DNA of 64,000 nt, taken from Amycolatopsis mongoliensis. GTDB lineage: Bacteria > Actinomycetota > Actinomycetes > Mycobacteriales > Pseudonocardiaceae. The number at the start of each line of letters is the position of its first letter. Position 1 is the first letter of the stretch. The DNA lies in assembly GCF_030285665.1 (NCBI RefSeq), contig NZ_CP127295.1, positions 6,324,001 through 6,388,000 on the forward strand, in the 5' to 3' direction. The notes under the pieces were generated by a model, which was given only the letters and a program-made list of their open reading frames with translations, did not search any database and was not told where the DNA came from. This document shows positions 34,674-43,488 of this stretch, in pieces. A program made the position numbers and the translations under genes.

Positions 34674-34712
34674 TGTCCCCCGTGCGAGCTACGCGCAAGT
34701 GTCCCCTGTGCG
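34674..34712. repeat. Direct repeat in the promoter region between kinase and hydrolase genes
   Basis: TGTCCCCCGTGCG (34674) and TGTCCCCTGTGCG (34700) match in 12 of 13 bases and are 26 bp apart. They lie 71-109 bp upstream of the kinase start and 99 bp or more before the divergent lipoprotein gene. They could be sites for the NarL-type regulator. Confidence 0.4.
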
Positions 34713-34813
34713 GTGACGACTCCAAGCCGTCGGCTCCCTAGCGTTCCGGGCACCCGCGGCGCGGACCGCGGAGGCCGGGACCGGCCGAGTCGACGACCGA
34801 TCGTGGGGTAGTG

Positions 34814-35725
34814 ATGTTTCGCACTGTCAAGGCGTCCGCTGTCGCTGTGCTGTTCTGCGCGGTGGCTGTCCCGGTGCTCGCGGGGTGCGACGAGGCCTCG
34901 GACCCGGACGAGGACGCTCCGACGTCGTCGGCGGCAGCCGGCACTGGTCAGGCCGGCACGGATCCGGTTTCCGGCACGGTGAAGATCACCGTCGACGGCC
35001 GGTCGGTGAACGTGTCCTGTTCGGGTGCGCCGGCCGGCGACCGGCCGGTCGTCGTCCTGCTGGCCGGGCTGGGCGACGGCCTGGACAAGCTGGCCGGGTT
35101 CCAGAAGGCGCTGAGCGGGCAGGGCCGGGTCTGTTCCTACGACCGGCTCGGCGAAGGCGCCAGCGACCAGCCGGACGGCCCGCAGACCTTCGACAGCACC
35201 GGCAAGGTCCTGACGGGAGTGCTGGACCGGGTCGCCGGGCACCACCCGGTCGTGCTGGCCGGGCATTCCCTGGGCGGGTTGATCGCCGCCCGGTACGCAC
35301 CCTCCCACCGGGACCGGGTCGCCGGGCTGGTCCTGATGGACGCGACCCCGTCGACCATCGTCGCCGACACCACGACCCTGATCCCGGAGTCGGCCACCGG
35401 CCAGGCGGCCGAGCTGCGCGGGCAGAGCCTCGCGGTCTACGGCGGCCAGAACCCGGAGAAGCTGACCATCCAGGACGGGAAAGCGGGCTCCGCCGGCGAC
35501 ATCCCGGTGGAGGTCGTCCAGCACGGGCAGCCCTACCTCGCCGCCGTACCCGAGTACGGGGCCGCCCTGGAAAAGGCGTGGTCCGAAGGGCAGCGCAAGT
35601 GGCTTGGGCTGTCCGGCCGCGCCAAGCCGGTCACCGCGGCCACCAGCGGCCACTACATCTACGTCGACCAGCCGGATGTCGCCGTGCAGGCCATCCAGCG
35701 CGTCACCGCGGCGGCCGCGGAATAG
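34814..35725 (+). CDS. Secreted alpha/beta-hydrolase lipoprotein
   Basis: This is a 303-residue protein; an overlapping GTG three bases earlier is the alternative start. The signal peptide ends in a lipobox (VPVLAGCDEAS), so it is anchored outside the membrane. The hydrolase core shows VVVLLAGLGDGLDKLAGF, the nucleophile elbow VLAGHSLGGLIAA, an acid region VLMDATPST and the C-terminal histidine in ATSGHYIYVDQP. The substrate is unknown; an esterase or peptidase-like activity is likely. It is divergent from the two-component system, which may regulate it. Its end overlaps the converging monooxygenase gene by 23 bp. Confidence 0.85.
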   Translation: MFRTVKASAVAVLFCAVAVPVLAGCDEASDPDEDAPTSSAAAGTGQAGTDPVSGTVKITVDGRSVNVSCSGAPAGDRPVVVLLAGLGDGLDKLAGFQKALSGQGRVCSYDRLGEGASDQPDGPQTFDSTGKVLTGVLDRVAGHHPVVLAGHSLGGLIAARYAPSHRDRVAGLVLMDATPSTIVADTTTLIPESATGQAAELRGQSLAVYGGQNPEKLTIQDGKAGSAGDIPVEVVQHGQPYLAAVPEYGAALEKAWSEGQRKWLGLSGRAKPVTAATSGHYIYVDQPDVAVQAIQRVTAAAAE

Positions 35726-37346
35726 CCAGCTGGCCGCGGGCGGGGTCCAGGACCGTCCGCGGGTCGTCCGGGGTGGTGTCGCCGCGCCAGGCGACGTACC
35801 CGTCGGGCCGGACCAGGACGTACCGGGCGGCGTAGAGACCGTGCAGATCCGGCCGGCTGAGCCGGTACCGGATCAGCGGCACGCCGCCCGCCCGCGCTGC
35901 GGTTTCCCATTCGGGCGCGGGCGGTGCGGCGACCTCCAGCAGCGTGAAACCAGGGCCGAGCTCGTCCTGGAGCGACCGGTTCCGGTCGAGCCACAGGTGC
36001 GGCAGCCGGTGGCCGGGGGCACTGGAGGGCCGGTACTCCGACCCGGTGGAGGCCGGGTCGGGGCCGTCGTCGGGAATGACGAGCGGCGAGCCGGGATACG
36101 CGGTGCCGAGGACGAAACCGAGGGTGTACATCTCGGCCGTCTTGGCCTGCCGGATCAGCTCCGCGGTCTTGGCGCGCGCGGCCCGGCCGTCCGGCCCGTC
36201 GTCGTCCAGTCCCGGCACCGCGAGCTCACCGGTCAGCACCCGCATGTTCCGCTCGGCCTCCGCGATGGCGCGCCGGGCGACGGGACGGCGTTCGGTCTCG
36301 TAGGAGTCGAGCAGCTCGGGGCCGGCCCAGCCGCGCAGCGCGGCCGCGAGCTTCCAGCCCAGGTCGGCGGCGTCCCCGATGCCGGTGTTGGCGCCGAACC
36401 CACCCCAGGGCGGGTTCTGGTGGGCGGCGTCGCCGGCGAGGAAACAGCGGCCCGCCCGGTAGTGGTCGGCCACCAGCATCCGGGCCGTCCAGGGATCGAT
36501 CGCCGTCACGGTAAGGGGTGCTTCGGCGCCGATCATGCGGTGGACCGCTCGTTCGCACCACGCGGCGTCGGCGTCTTCCGGTGCGTTGATGATGATGGCC
36601 CACCACAGGTCTTCGGTGTCGAGCGTGCCCATCAGGCCGTTGACCTCGGGGTCGACCACCCAGTACTGCACGGCGCGGCCCAGGTCGTGGCGGGCGCTCA
36701 GCCCGGGCGCGTCGAAGATGACCTGCACGTTGCGGATCTCGTGACTCCGCCCGGTCAGCGGGATGCCGCAGGCCCGCCGGACCGCGCTGCGGGCACCGTC
36801 GGCGCCGACGAGGTAGCTGCCTCGCACCACGCGCTCCCGCCCCGCACCGTCGGTCGCGGTCGCGGTGACTCCGGTGGCGTCCTGCTCGAGACCCGTCAGC
36901 GTCCAGCCCCAGCGCGCGCTGACCGTCTCCCGCCCGGCGAGGGTGTCGCGCAGGGCTGCCTCGACGTGGTTCTGCGCGCACCACAGGGCGGGCTCGGCCA
37001 GCTCGGTCCGTTGCACGTCGCTGAGGGCGAACACGCCGTCGAAGCGTTCCAGCCGGTGCCCGGTGAGGGAGGTGCAGAAGACCGCCGAATCGGACCACCC
37101 GAACGGCAGGCGTGCGTGGTCCCGGACCGCGCCGGCGATGCCCAGGCGCCGGAAGATCTCCATCGACCGGGGGTTCATCTGCTTGCACCGCGGGGACGCC
37201 AGGCTCGGCTCCGGCCGCGGTTCGAGCAGCACGCAGTCGATGCCCCGCGCGCCGAGTTCGTGGGCGAGGGTCAGGCCGACCGGGCCGCCACCGGCGATGA
37301 CGACCTCGGTCGTCTCCACGCCGGGGGTGTCGATGCTGCTCGTCAT
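35703..37346 (-). CDS. FAD-dependent monooxygenase, phenol-hydroxylase/PgaE type
   Basis: This is a 547-residue flavoprotein hydroxylase from ATG 37346. The N-terminal FAD motif is VVIAGGGPVGLTLAHELGAR, the DG motif is GSYLVGADGARSAVRRACG and the second FAD motif is GRCFLAGDAAHQNPPWGGFG, then NTGIGDAADLGWKLAAALRG. The last 130 residues form the thioredoxin-like domain of the TfdB/phenol-hydroxylase branch, ending in the typical VLVRPDGYVAWRG. It hydroxylates an aromatic substrate, from catabolism or polyketide tailoring. It stands alone. Confidence 0.92.
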   Translation of the reverse strand: MTSSIDTPGVETTEVVIAGGGPVGLTLAHELGARGIDCVLLEPRPEPSLASPRCKQMNPRSMEIFRRLGIAGAVRDHARLPFGWSDSAVFCTSLTGHRLERFDGVFALSDVQRTELAEPALWCAQNHVEAALRDTLAGRETVSARWGWTLTGLEQDATGVTATATDGAGRERVVRGSYLVGADGARSAVRRACGIPLTGRSHEIRNVQVIFDAPGLSARHDLGRAVQYWVVDPEVNGLMGTLDTEDLWWAIIINAPEDADAAWCERAVHRMIGAEAPLTVTAIDPWTARMLVADHYRAGRCFLAGDAAHQNPPWGGFGANTGIGDAADLGWKLAAALRGWAGPELLDSYETERRPVARRAIAEAERNMRVLTGELAVPGLDDDGPDGRAARAKTAELIRQAKTAEMYTLGFVLGTAYPGSPLVIPDDGPDPASTGSEYRPSSAPGHRLPHLWLDRNRSLQDELGPGFTLLEVAAPPAPEWETAARAGGVPLIRYRLSRPDLHGLYAARYVLVRPDGYVAWRGDTTPDDPRTVLDPARGQLAIPRPPR

Positions 37347-37583
37347 GACAAGGGCTCCCAGCGAGTCGTCCGCGGCCGGCGATCGGCATGATCGTCATCG
37401 CGCAGGGTACGGCGAGCACCCCGAAAAGGGTAGGCGTGACGCGCAAAATGGATCATCGGCCGCCGGAAGATTCGTGGAACGGGATCCGGATCTCGCTTTC
37501 CCTGATGCGGCGGGTCTTTGGTCCCCGCCCATGGGGAAGAAGAACTCTGGCCCCACGCTACCCGGCTGCGGGAAATTGTCACG

Positions 37584-38048
37584 ATGCGGAATTCATACGC
37601 CATTCTTCTCGTCGGGGCGCTTCTGGTGGGGAGCGCCGGTTGCGGTCGCGGATCGGATACCGCGCCTTCGCCGGTCGTGATCCCGGGTACTTCGGCCAAT
37701 GCCTACATCGCGGCCATGGTGCCCGCGCTGGACGCGGTCAACGCGGCGGTGGCCGGAATCCCCACCGAGTGCGGACCGTGGAACGAGCAGGAGTGCCGGG
37801 TCGCGCTGCAGCGGGTCCACGACGCCAACGCCGGGCTGGAGAAGACGTTGGCGGCCGGGACCGTTCCTGATTGTCTCCGCGAGGCCGATACCGAAATGCG
37901 CACCTCGGTCAAGTTGATGGACGAGGCCATGCACAACGGGATCGACGGGCAGAGCTACACCGCCGTGCAGCACATGGCCCGCGAGCTCGAGGAAGCCGGC
38001 ACGCACGAGATCCGGGCCATGAACCTTCTGCAGAACGCTTCCTGCTGA
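37584..38048 (+). CDS. Probable lipoprotein of unknown function
   Basis: This is a 154-residue protein from ATG 37584. The first 20 residues form a signal peptide ending LLVGSAGCGRGSD, a lipobox-like site with serine at -3. The mature part is helical with four cysteines (for example TECGPWNEQECRVALQ), which may form disulphides outside the cell, and ends in NASC. I do not recognise the family. It is divergent from the monooxygenase gene and convergent with the next gene, separated from it by a long hairpin. Confidence 0.65.
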   Translation: MRNSYAILLVGALLVGSAGCGRGSDTAPSPVVIPGTSANAYIAAMVPALDAVNAAVAGIPTECGPWNEQECRVALQRVHDANAGLEKTLAAGTVPDCLREADTEMRTSVKLMDEAMHNGIDGQSYTAVQHMARELEEAGTHEIRAMNLLQNASC

Positions 38049-38096
38049 GCCTCAGTGAGGTTCAGCACGGCGTTCGTCGATGCCATACCGAGCTTA

Positions 38097-38140
38097 TCGT
38101 GAGTGAGAAACGGGGTTAGAACACGGTTTCTCACTCACGA
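38097..38140. terminator. Hairpin terminator with 15-bp stem
   Basis: TCGTGAGTGAGAAAC (38097-38111) pairs perfectly with GTTTCTCACTCACGA (38126-38140) around a 14-base loop. It lies between two converging genes, consistent with a bidirectional terminator. The arms contain the GTGAGTGA-type repeat often seen in such elements. Confidence 0.7.
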
Positions 38141-38234
38141 CCCCGGTCAACGAACCTCAGACACCAGCCGGTCAGACCGGACCCGCTGGGCGCCACGGAT
38201 GCAGGCCGCTCGCGCGGCCCGTCACCACGGGTCT

Positions 38235-38783
38235 TCAGGCGCCTATTTGCCAGACCAACGCGGCTTTGGACCATTCGTGTCCGGCCGCCTTCCACTTTTC
38301 GGCTGCCGAGCGGTAGTTGCTCACTGCCTGCTGCACACCGCCCGTGCCCGGACCGTGGAGTCGCGAACCCGTGAGGTCGGCCAGCCAGTCCCGCGCATCA
38401 GGAAGTGCGGAGGGCTCGGCCCTCCTGGCGGTTCGTTCGTAGGCCTGGGCGAGAGCCTGGTTGTGGCGGGCTTTCGCCTCGTGCTGCTGGGCGCTGTCCT
38501 GCGTGGCTTTGAAATCACCTGGCCTCAAGGCCCCGAGCAGATCGTACGGATTCATCGTGGTGATGCGCTGTCCCGGCCAGGAACGCGGCAAGCCGTACGG
38601 ACCGGCGCCGGAGGGTCGTTGCGGCTTCGAGGCCCGCGCCCGCCTGGCCTTGGCGGCCGCGTCCTGGGCACTCGTGTGCGCGAAGTCCGCAAGCATGTGA
38701 GCGGAATCGGCGTCGGCACGTGCTCGCCTCAGCATGCGTTCGTCGTGCTTCGACATCGTCTTGTCGCGACCCGAAGTGACCAT
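38235..38783 (-). CDS. Hypothetical Ala/Arg-rich helical protein
   Basis: This is a 182-residue protein from ATG 38783, supported by a GGAGG ribosome site; the frame upstream is antisense to the oxidoreductase region. The first 60 residues are charged and coiled-coil-like (MSKHDERMLRRARADADSAH, then AQDAAAKARRARASK). The middle has a Pro/Gly-rich linker and the end a helical part with aromatic residues (EKWKAAGHEWSKAALVWQIG). No signal peptide or known domain is seen. The function is unknown. Confidence 0.55.
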   Translation of the reverse strand: MVTSGRDKTMSKHDERMLRRARADADSAHMLADFAHTSAQDAAAKARRARASKPQRPSGAGPYGLPRSWPGQRITTMNPYDLLGALRPGDFKATQDSAQQHEAKARHNQALAQAYERTARRAEPSALPDARDWLADLTGSRLHGPGTGGVQQAVSNYRSAAEKWKAAGHEWSKAALVWQIGA

Positions 38784-38949
38784 CGAAGTCCCTCCTTCGC
38801 TCGAACCGGTTCGGGCCCGCCCCCAGCCGGGCTCGTGGTCTCCAGTACAGCCGGTGGCGGTGGCCGAAGACATGGGACTTCCTCCCGCCGGCCGTGGCCT
38901 TTGGTCACCAGGTGCACGAGGCCGCCTCGGCACGTGCCCGTTCGCCGCC

Positions 38950-39900
38950 TCAGCCGGAGACGGCGAGCACGTGCTTGCCCAGTACGCCGCCGCGCTCGAA
39001 GGCCTCGTGGGCGGCGGCGATGTCGGCCAGCGGGTACACGCGGTGCACCACCGGGCGAAGTGCGCCGGAGGTGACGTGATCGGCCAGCTCGTCCAGCGCG
39101 GCGGAACCGGGGTTGGCGCTGAACGTGCGGATGCGCCGGGAGCCGTGGATGCTCGACGCCGCGATCGCGGCCAGGGCGGGAGCCGACAGCCCGACGGTGA
39201 CCATCCGGCCGCCCTTGGCCAGCCTGCTGCGGTAGCAGTGCAGCTCGGCGCCGACCGTGTCGACGATGACGTCGAACGGCCCGATCTCCTCCGAGGTGGT
39301 GGTGCCGTAGTCGAGGACCTCGTCGGCTCCCAGGTCACGCAGGACCGCGGCGTGGCGGTCGCGGGCCAGCGCGGTGACGTGGCCACCCATCGCCCGGGCC
39401 AGCTGCACCGCCGCGGTGCCGACGCCACCGGCCGCGCCCCGGACCAGGACCCGCTCGCCGTCGGCCAGCCGGACACTGTCGCGCAGGGCGATCAAGGCGG
39501 TGCTGCCCGCGACGACCAGGGACGCCGCCTCGACCGCGGAAACACCCACCGGTGCGGGGCTGATGCGGTCGGCGGAAACCACGACGTACTCGGCGGCCCC
39601 GGCGACGGTGTGCCGTCCGCGGGGGTGCACCGTGCCCCACACCCGGTCCCCGGCGCGGTAGCCCCGGACGTCGGTGCCGGTCGTGACGACGACACCGGCG
39701 AAGTCCAGGCCGACCCCGATCGGGAACGCCCGGCCCGACACCATCTTCAGCCCACCGGCCCGCACGATCGTGTCGTGTCCGTTCACGCTGGACGCCTCGA
39801 CCGCCACCAGGACCTCGTCGGGGCCGGGGGAGGGGCGGTCGGTTTCGGTGACCCGGAGGACGTCCGGTGCGCCGAAGCTCCCGATCTGTGCGGCCTTCAT
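38950..39900 (-). CDS. NADPH:quinone oxidoreductase-like MDR protein (zinc-free)
   Basis: This is a 316-residue medium-chain reductase. It begins MKAAQIGSFGAPDVLRVTET, the usual start of the quinone-reductase branch, has GVGLDFAGVVVTTG, and the NADPH-binding glycine motif is VLVRGAAGGVGTAAVQLAR. No zinc-ligand cysteines are present. It reduces quinones or alpha,beta-unsaturated carbonyls with NADPH. The divergent MmyB-type regulator 130 bp away is a likely regulator. Confidence 0.9.
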   Translation of the reverse strand: MKAAQIGSFGAPDVLRVTETDRPSPGPDEVLVAVEASSVNGHDTIVRAGGLKMVSGRAFPIGVGLDFAGVVVTTGTDVRGYRAGDRVWGTVHPRGRHTVAGAAEYVVVSADRISPAPVGVSAVEAASLVVAGSTALIALRDSVRLADGERVLVRGAAGGVGTAAVQLARAMGGHVTALARDRHAAVLRDLGADEVLDYGTTTSEEIGPFDVIVDTVGAELHCYRSRLAKGGRMVTVGLSAPALAAIAASSIHGSRRIRTFSANPGSAALDELADHVTSGALRPVVHRVYPLADIAAAHEAFERGGVLGKHVLAVSG

Positions 39901-40018
39901 GTCGTGTTCCCTTCCGTGGTCGGCTGTGTGCCACCGATCCTGCGGGCCGCTCGCGGAAACACGGTCGTTCGCGTTGTCCTGGGACTGCCGGACCCACCTT
40001 CGCCGGGCCCGCCCCGGG

Positions 40019-40024
40019 CATACT
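40019..40024 (+). promoter_or_regulatory. -10 box of a leaderless transcript for the MmyB-type gene
   Basis: CATACT ends six bases before the GTG at 40031 and no ribosome site is present. This is the spacing of a leaderless actinobacterial start and supports the chosen start codon. Confidence 0.5.
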
Positions 40025-40030
40025 GGGCCG

Positions 40031-40957
40031 GTGACCGACGACCCCCGCCGCGCGCTGGCCGAGTTCCTGCGGACCCGGCGGACCCGCGTGCGGCCGCAGG
40101 ACGTCGGCCTGGAGCCGGGTCCGCGGCGGCGCGTCGCCGGGCTCCGCCGCGAGGAACTGGCCCTGCTGGCCGGAGTGAGCTCGGACTACTACCAGCGCAT
40201 GGAGCAGGGCCGCGACGTGCGGCCGTCGGACCAGGTCCTCGACGCCATCGCCGGCGCGCTGAACTTCTCCGCCGAGGAGACCCGGCACCTGCACAGCCTC
40301 GCGGCCGCCGCGCGCACCCCGCCCCGCCCCGCCCGCCGGTACCCGCCGGAGGGGGTGCCACCGACCACGATGCGGCTGCTGCACGCGACGACCTCGCCCG
40401 CGCTGGTCGTCGGGCGCTTCCTGGACGTGCTGGCCTGGAACCCGCTGGCCGGCGCGCTGCTGGGCGCGTTCACCGAGGTGCCCCGGGCCGAGCGGAACCT
40501 CCTGGCCCTGCTGCTGCACCCGGAGGCGGGCGAGGCGTGCCCGGAGCGGGCGGCCACGGTCGCGGAGCTGACCGCGATGTTGCGGGCCCAGGTCGCCGCC
40601 GAGCCGGGGCACCCGCGCGCGGTGGAGCTGGTGGGTGAGCTGGCGGTGCGCAGCACGGAGTTCGCGACGCTGTGGGCCCGCCACGACGTCGAGGACACGA
40701 CACGCGGCCGGATGCGCGTCGATCACCCGCTGGTCGGGGAGCTGAACCTGGACTGGGACGCCTACCCGATGCCGGGCGCGCCCGGGCCCGTGCTCATCGT
40801 CTACACCGCGGAGCCGGGCAGCCCGGACGACGAACGGCTTCGGCTGCTGGCCGGCGTGCTCGACGCACCCGGCCCCACAGCGAGCAACCAGTCGGCGGCC
40901 CGCGCCGGATCCGGATCGCCGGCGGCATCGGAAGCCCGCCGTTCCCAGGGCGGCTGA
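40031..40957 (+). CDS. XRE-type regulator with MmyB ligand domain
   Basis: This is a 308-residue regulator. The N-terminal helix-turn-helix reads RRRVAGLRREELALLAGVSS, then DYYQRMEQGRDVRPSDQVL, the typical start of MmyB-family proteins. The MmyB ligand-binding domain (PAS-like) follows, with ALVVGRFLDVLAWNPLA and TEFATLWARHDVEDTTRGR. These regulators often control divergent reductases or dehydrogenases, which fits the quinone oxidoreductase on its left. Confidence 0.92.
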   Translation: MTDDPRRALAEFLRTRRTRVRPQDVGLEPGPRRRVAGLRREELALLAGVSSDYYQRMEQGRDVRPSDQVLDAIAGALNFSAEETRHLHSLAAAARTPPRPARRYPPEGVPPTTMRLLHATTSPALVVGRFLDVLAWNPLAGALLGAFTEVPRAERNLLALLLHPEAGEACPERAATVAELTAMLRAQVAAEPGHPRAVELVGELAVRSTEFATLWARHDVEDTTRGRMRVDHPLVGELNLDWDAYPMPGAPGPVLIVYTAEPGSPDDERLRLLAGVLDAPGPTASNQSAARAGSGSPAASEARRSQGG

Positions 40958-41275
40958 CCGCCGAGCGAGGGGAGAGCACGCGATCGAGGCCGACACGGCC
41001 TTCCTGCCCGATCAGGGCGCGGCCACCGGTCGGCTGCCGGCTGTACGACCCGGACGACGTTGCTTGCTGCCCGACGGCAGGCGCCGCCTCGGTACGTTTT
41101 CCGTGGTTTGGCCGCAGTCTCAGACCGCTCGACACCATCCAGACTGCGGACCCGAACGGACAGCGCAGCCGTCACTGACCCTTGCCGCCACCCGGCGGTC
41201 GTGAGTTGGTGATCACCCGCGGATCCGCTCCGCTGGACCTGCACGGCATCCCCCGGCGTCATGAGAGCGCATCTC
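40958..41275. other. Gene-free stretch before the alpha/beta hydrolase
   Basis: No open frame here resembles a protein. A short perfect palindrome GGTGATCACC lies at 41210-41219. Nothing else stands out. Confidence 0.4.
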
Positions 41276-41297
41276 ACCTGGTATCCGGATACTGGGT
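41276..41297 (+). promoter_or_regulatory. Palindrome over a -10 box
   Basis: A 22-bp near-palindrome contains the perfect core GTATCCGGATAC (41281-41292). The -10-like GATACT (41288-41293) lies inside it and ends six bases before ATG 41300. A protein bound here would cover the -10 element. The ACC...GGT ends recall MerR-type operators, but no such gene is adjacent. Confidence 0.45.
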
Positions 41298-41299
41298 TG

Positions 41300-42259
41300 A
41301 TGGGGACCGATGAGCTCGTACGCGATGTGACCTTCCCGAGCACCGACGTGGTGTTGGCTGGGTCGCTCACCGTTCCCGATCGCCGTGCTCCGGCCCCGGG
41401 GGTGGTCATGGTCGGCGGTTCCGGACCGTCGGACCGGAACAACGACACCTTCTTCCCGCCGATCCGCAGGCGACTCGCGGAAGCCGGCTTCGCCGTGCTG
41501 TCCTACGACAAGCGCGGGGTCGGCGCCTCCTCCGGTGACTGGCGCGAAGCAACCATCGACGACTTCGCGGTCGACGCCGTCGCCGCGCTGGACTTCCTCC
41601 GTGCCCAGCCAGGTGTGCGGGCCGAAGCCACCGGCCTGTTCGGGCACAGCGAAGGCGGCTGGGTCGTCCTGTGCGCCGCGGCCCGGGAGGACGTGCCCTG
41701 GGTGGTCACCAACGGCTGCCCCGGCATGACACCCGCGGCTCAGGACCGGTACGCGCTGGCCACCGCCCTTCAGGCGATAGCCGGCGTCACGTGCGACGAC
41801 GCCGATGTGACACTGGCCGCGTACGACCGTCTCGTCGAGGCCGGTCGGCGCGGTGCCGGCTTCGCCGAAGCAACACGATTGGTCCGCACTTCTCCTATCC
41901 CTGCTGTGGTCACCGACCTGTTCGGCGAGTACTGGTCCGAAATGGACGAAAGCCTCTGGGAATTCACCAAGCGCAAGCAAGACCACGATCCGATCCCGAA
42001 CGCGCTGCGCCTGCGCTGTCCCCACCTGGCGACCTTCGGCGGCGCCGACGAACTGGTTCCGGTGGCCGACAGCATCAGCCTGTTCGCCGCGGCCGCCTGC
42101 CATCCCGATCGCCATCCGCGGGCCACCCTGGCCGTCGAGGTGTTCCCCCATGCCGACCACCGCGTTCAGGTCGGCGGTGGCACCGCTTTGGCGTCCGGTT
42201 ACCTCGAAACCCTGACCCGGTGGATCACCGAGCGGCTCGACATCGATTCGACCGCCTGA
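41300..42259 (+). CDS. Alpha/beta hydrolase
   Basis: This is a 319-residue protein. The ATG at 41300 is preferred over the in-frame ATG at 41261 because a -10 box ends six bases before it, indicating a leaderless mRNA. The chain has VVMVGGSGPSDRNNDTFFPP with an oxyanion-hole region, VLSYDKRGVGASSG, the nucleophile elbow GLFGHSEGGWVVL and a late acid/histidine pair in FGGADELVP and FPHADHRVQ. This order matches the prolyl-oligopeptidase/acyl-hydrolase group. Cytosolic; the substrate is unknown. Confidence 0.85.
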   Translation: MGTDELVRDVTFPSTDVVLAGSLTVPDRRAPAPGVVMVGGSGPSDRNNDTFFPPIRRRLAEAGFAVLSYDKRGVGASSGDWREATIDDFAVDAVAALDFLRAQPGVRAEATGLFGHSEGGWVVLCAAAREDVPWVVTNGCPGMTPAAQDRYALATALQAIAGVTCDDADVTLAAYDRLVEAGRRGAGFAEATRLVRTSPIPAVVTDLFGEYWSEMDESLWEFTKRKQDHDPIPNALRLRCPHLATFGGADELVPVADSISLFAAAACHPDRHPRATLAVEVFPHADHRVQVGGGTALASGYLETLTRWITERLDIDSTA

Positions 42260-42317
42260 ACGCACGCTCAGCGGCAATCGCGGACGTCCGGGCGGCTCCT
42301 CGATTGCCTGCGCTTCT

Positions 42318-42914
42318 TCACTCCAGCCAGATCGGGACGATCGACACCACGAGCAGTGCGGCCAAAGCCGTGTTCGCGACGCGCCAGTGGCGGTCGGTGG
42401 TGAGCCTGGCCGCCATCAGCCGTCCGCAGGAACACCACAGCAGCAGGTTGGGGACGACGACGACGGCGAAAACGCTGCCCAGGATCGCCGCGAGCACGAA
42501 CGGGTCGGAAGAGATCGTGGAATACCCGGCGACTGCGCTCAGCGCCAGCACCCAGACCTTCGGATTCAGCCAGCTCGCCAGCAGCCCGGTGGTGAAGGTC
42601 CGGGAGCCCTGCGCGTCCTGCGTCCCGGCCGGCCTGCCGGACCGCAGAATCCGCACGGCCAGCCACAGCAGGTACCCGGTGCCCGCCGCCCGCAGGGCGA
42701 CCTGGGTGTGTGGCACCGCGGTGACGACGAAGCCGAGGCCCAGCGCAGCCAGCACGACCAGCGACACGACGCCGAGGCCGAGGCCGGCCAGCAACCGCAG
42801 GCTGGCGCGCAGCCCGAACCGCAGACCGCTGTCGGTCGCCAGCACGTTGTTCGTTCCGGGACTGACCACCATGACCACCGCGAACAGCAGCAGTGGCCAG
42901 ATCAACTCGGGCAT
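42318..42914 (-). CDS. LysE-family amino-acid exporter
   Basis: This is a 198-residue membrane protein from ATG 42914 with a GGAGG ribosome site. The N-terminal helix carries VVMVVSPGTNNVLAT, equivalent to the PGP/PGPN signature of LysE/RhtB exporters, and ASWLNPKVWVLALSAV is the second signature. Six helices are expected. It lies divergent from an Lrp-type regulator, the classic arrangement in which the regulator senses an amino acid and activates its export. Confidence 0.9.
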   Translation of the reverse strand: MPELIWPLLLFAVVMVVSPGTNNVLATDSGLRFGLRASLRLLAGLGLGVVSLVVLAALGLGFVVTAVPHTQVALRAAGTGYLLWLAVRILRSGRPAGTQDAQGSRTFTTGLLASWLNPKVWVLALSAVAGYSTISSDPFVLAAILGSVFAVVVVPNLLLWCSCGRLMAARLTTDRHWRVANTALAALLVVSIVPIWLE

Positions 42915-43008
42915 CCGGGACCTCCGTTCGTTTCCTCTCCCATCGTCGGAGGCGCGCGTGCCGTCAGTCCAGCAATTACCGTTCGTCTGTTGCTCATTTT
43001 GCGCCAGA

Positions 43009-43027
43009 TGCGCAACTATGTTGCGCA
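43009..43027. promoter_or_regulatory. Palindromic Lrp operator overlapping the regulator start
   Basis: TGCGCAAC-TAT-GTTGCGCA is a perfect 8-bp inverted repeat whose last base is the A of the Lrp-type gene's ATG. A related half-site, TTTGCGCC, lies at 42998-43005. This suggests autorepression and control of the divergent exporter. Confidence 0.65.
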
Positions 43028-43488
43028 TGGCACTGGACAGCATCGACCAGGCGATCCTCCGGATCCTGCAGCGCGACGGCCGGATGTCGAACCGGGACCT
43101 CGCGTCCGCGGTCGGCCTGTCGGCCGCACCGTGTCTGCGTCGCGTGCAGCGGCTGGAGGAGCAGGGCTACATCAGCGGCTACGCGGCCCTCGTCGACCGC
43201 GACCTGGTCGGCCGCGGACTCACCGTCTTCATCACGGTCCGGCTGGCGCAGCACACCAAGCGCGCCATCGAACGGTTCGAAACCGAGATCGTGCAGGACC
43301 CCGCCGTGCTGGAGTGCCACTGGACCGCCGGGGAAACGGACTACCTGCTCAAGGTCGCCGTCGCCGACCTGCGCGACCTCGACCGGTTCCTGCTCGAACG
43401 GATGACCCGGATCGAGGGCGTGGCCACCCTGCACTCCGGCATCGCGATCCGCACCGTCAAGCACACCACGGTGGTTCCGGTCGACTGA
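43027..43488 (+). CDS. Lrp/AsnC-family regulator
   Basis: This is a 153-residue regulator. The N-terminal helix-turn-helix reads LDSIDQAILRILQRDGRMSN, then RDLASAVGLSAAPCLRRVQRL. The RAM ligand domain follows (VFITVRLAQHTKRAIERFE, GETDYLLKVAVADLRDLDRF and HSGIAIRTVKHT). Length and order are standard. It is probably regulated by its own product through the palindrome over its start codon, and activates the divergent LysE-type exporter. Confidence 0.94.
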   Translation: MALDSIDQAILRILQRDGRMSNRDLASAVGLSAAPCLRRVQRLEEQGYISGYAALVDRDLVGRGLTVFITVRLAQHTKRAIERFETEIVQDPAVLECHWTAGETDYLLKVAVADLRDLDRFLLERMTRIEGVATLHSGIAIRTVKHTTVVPVD

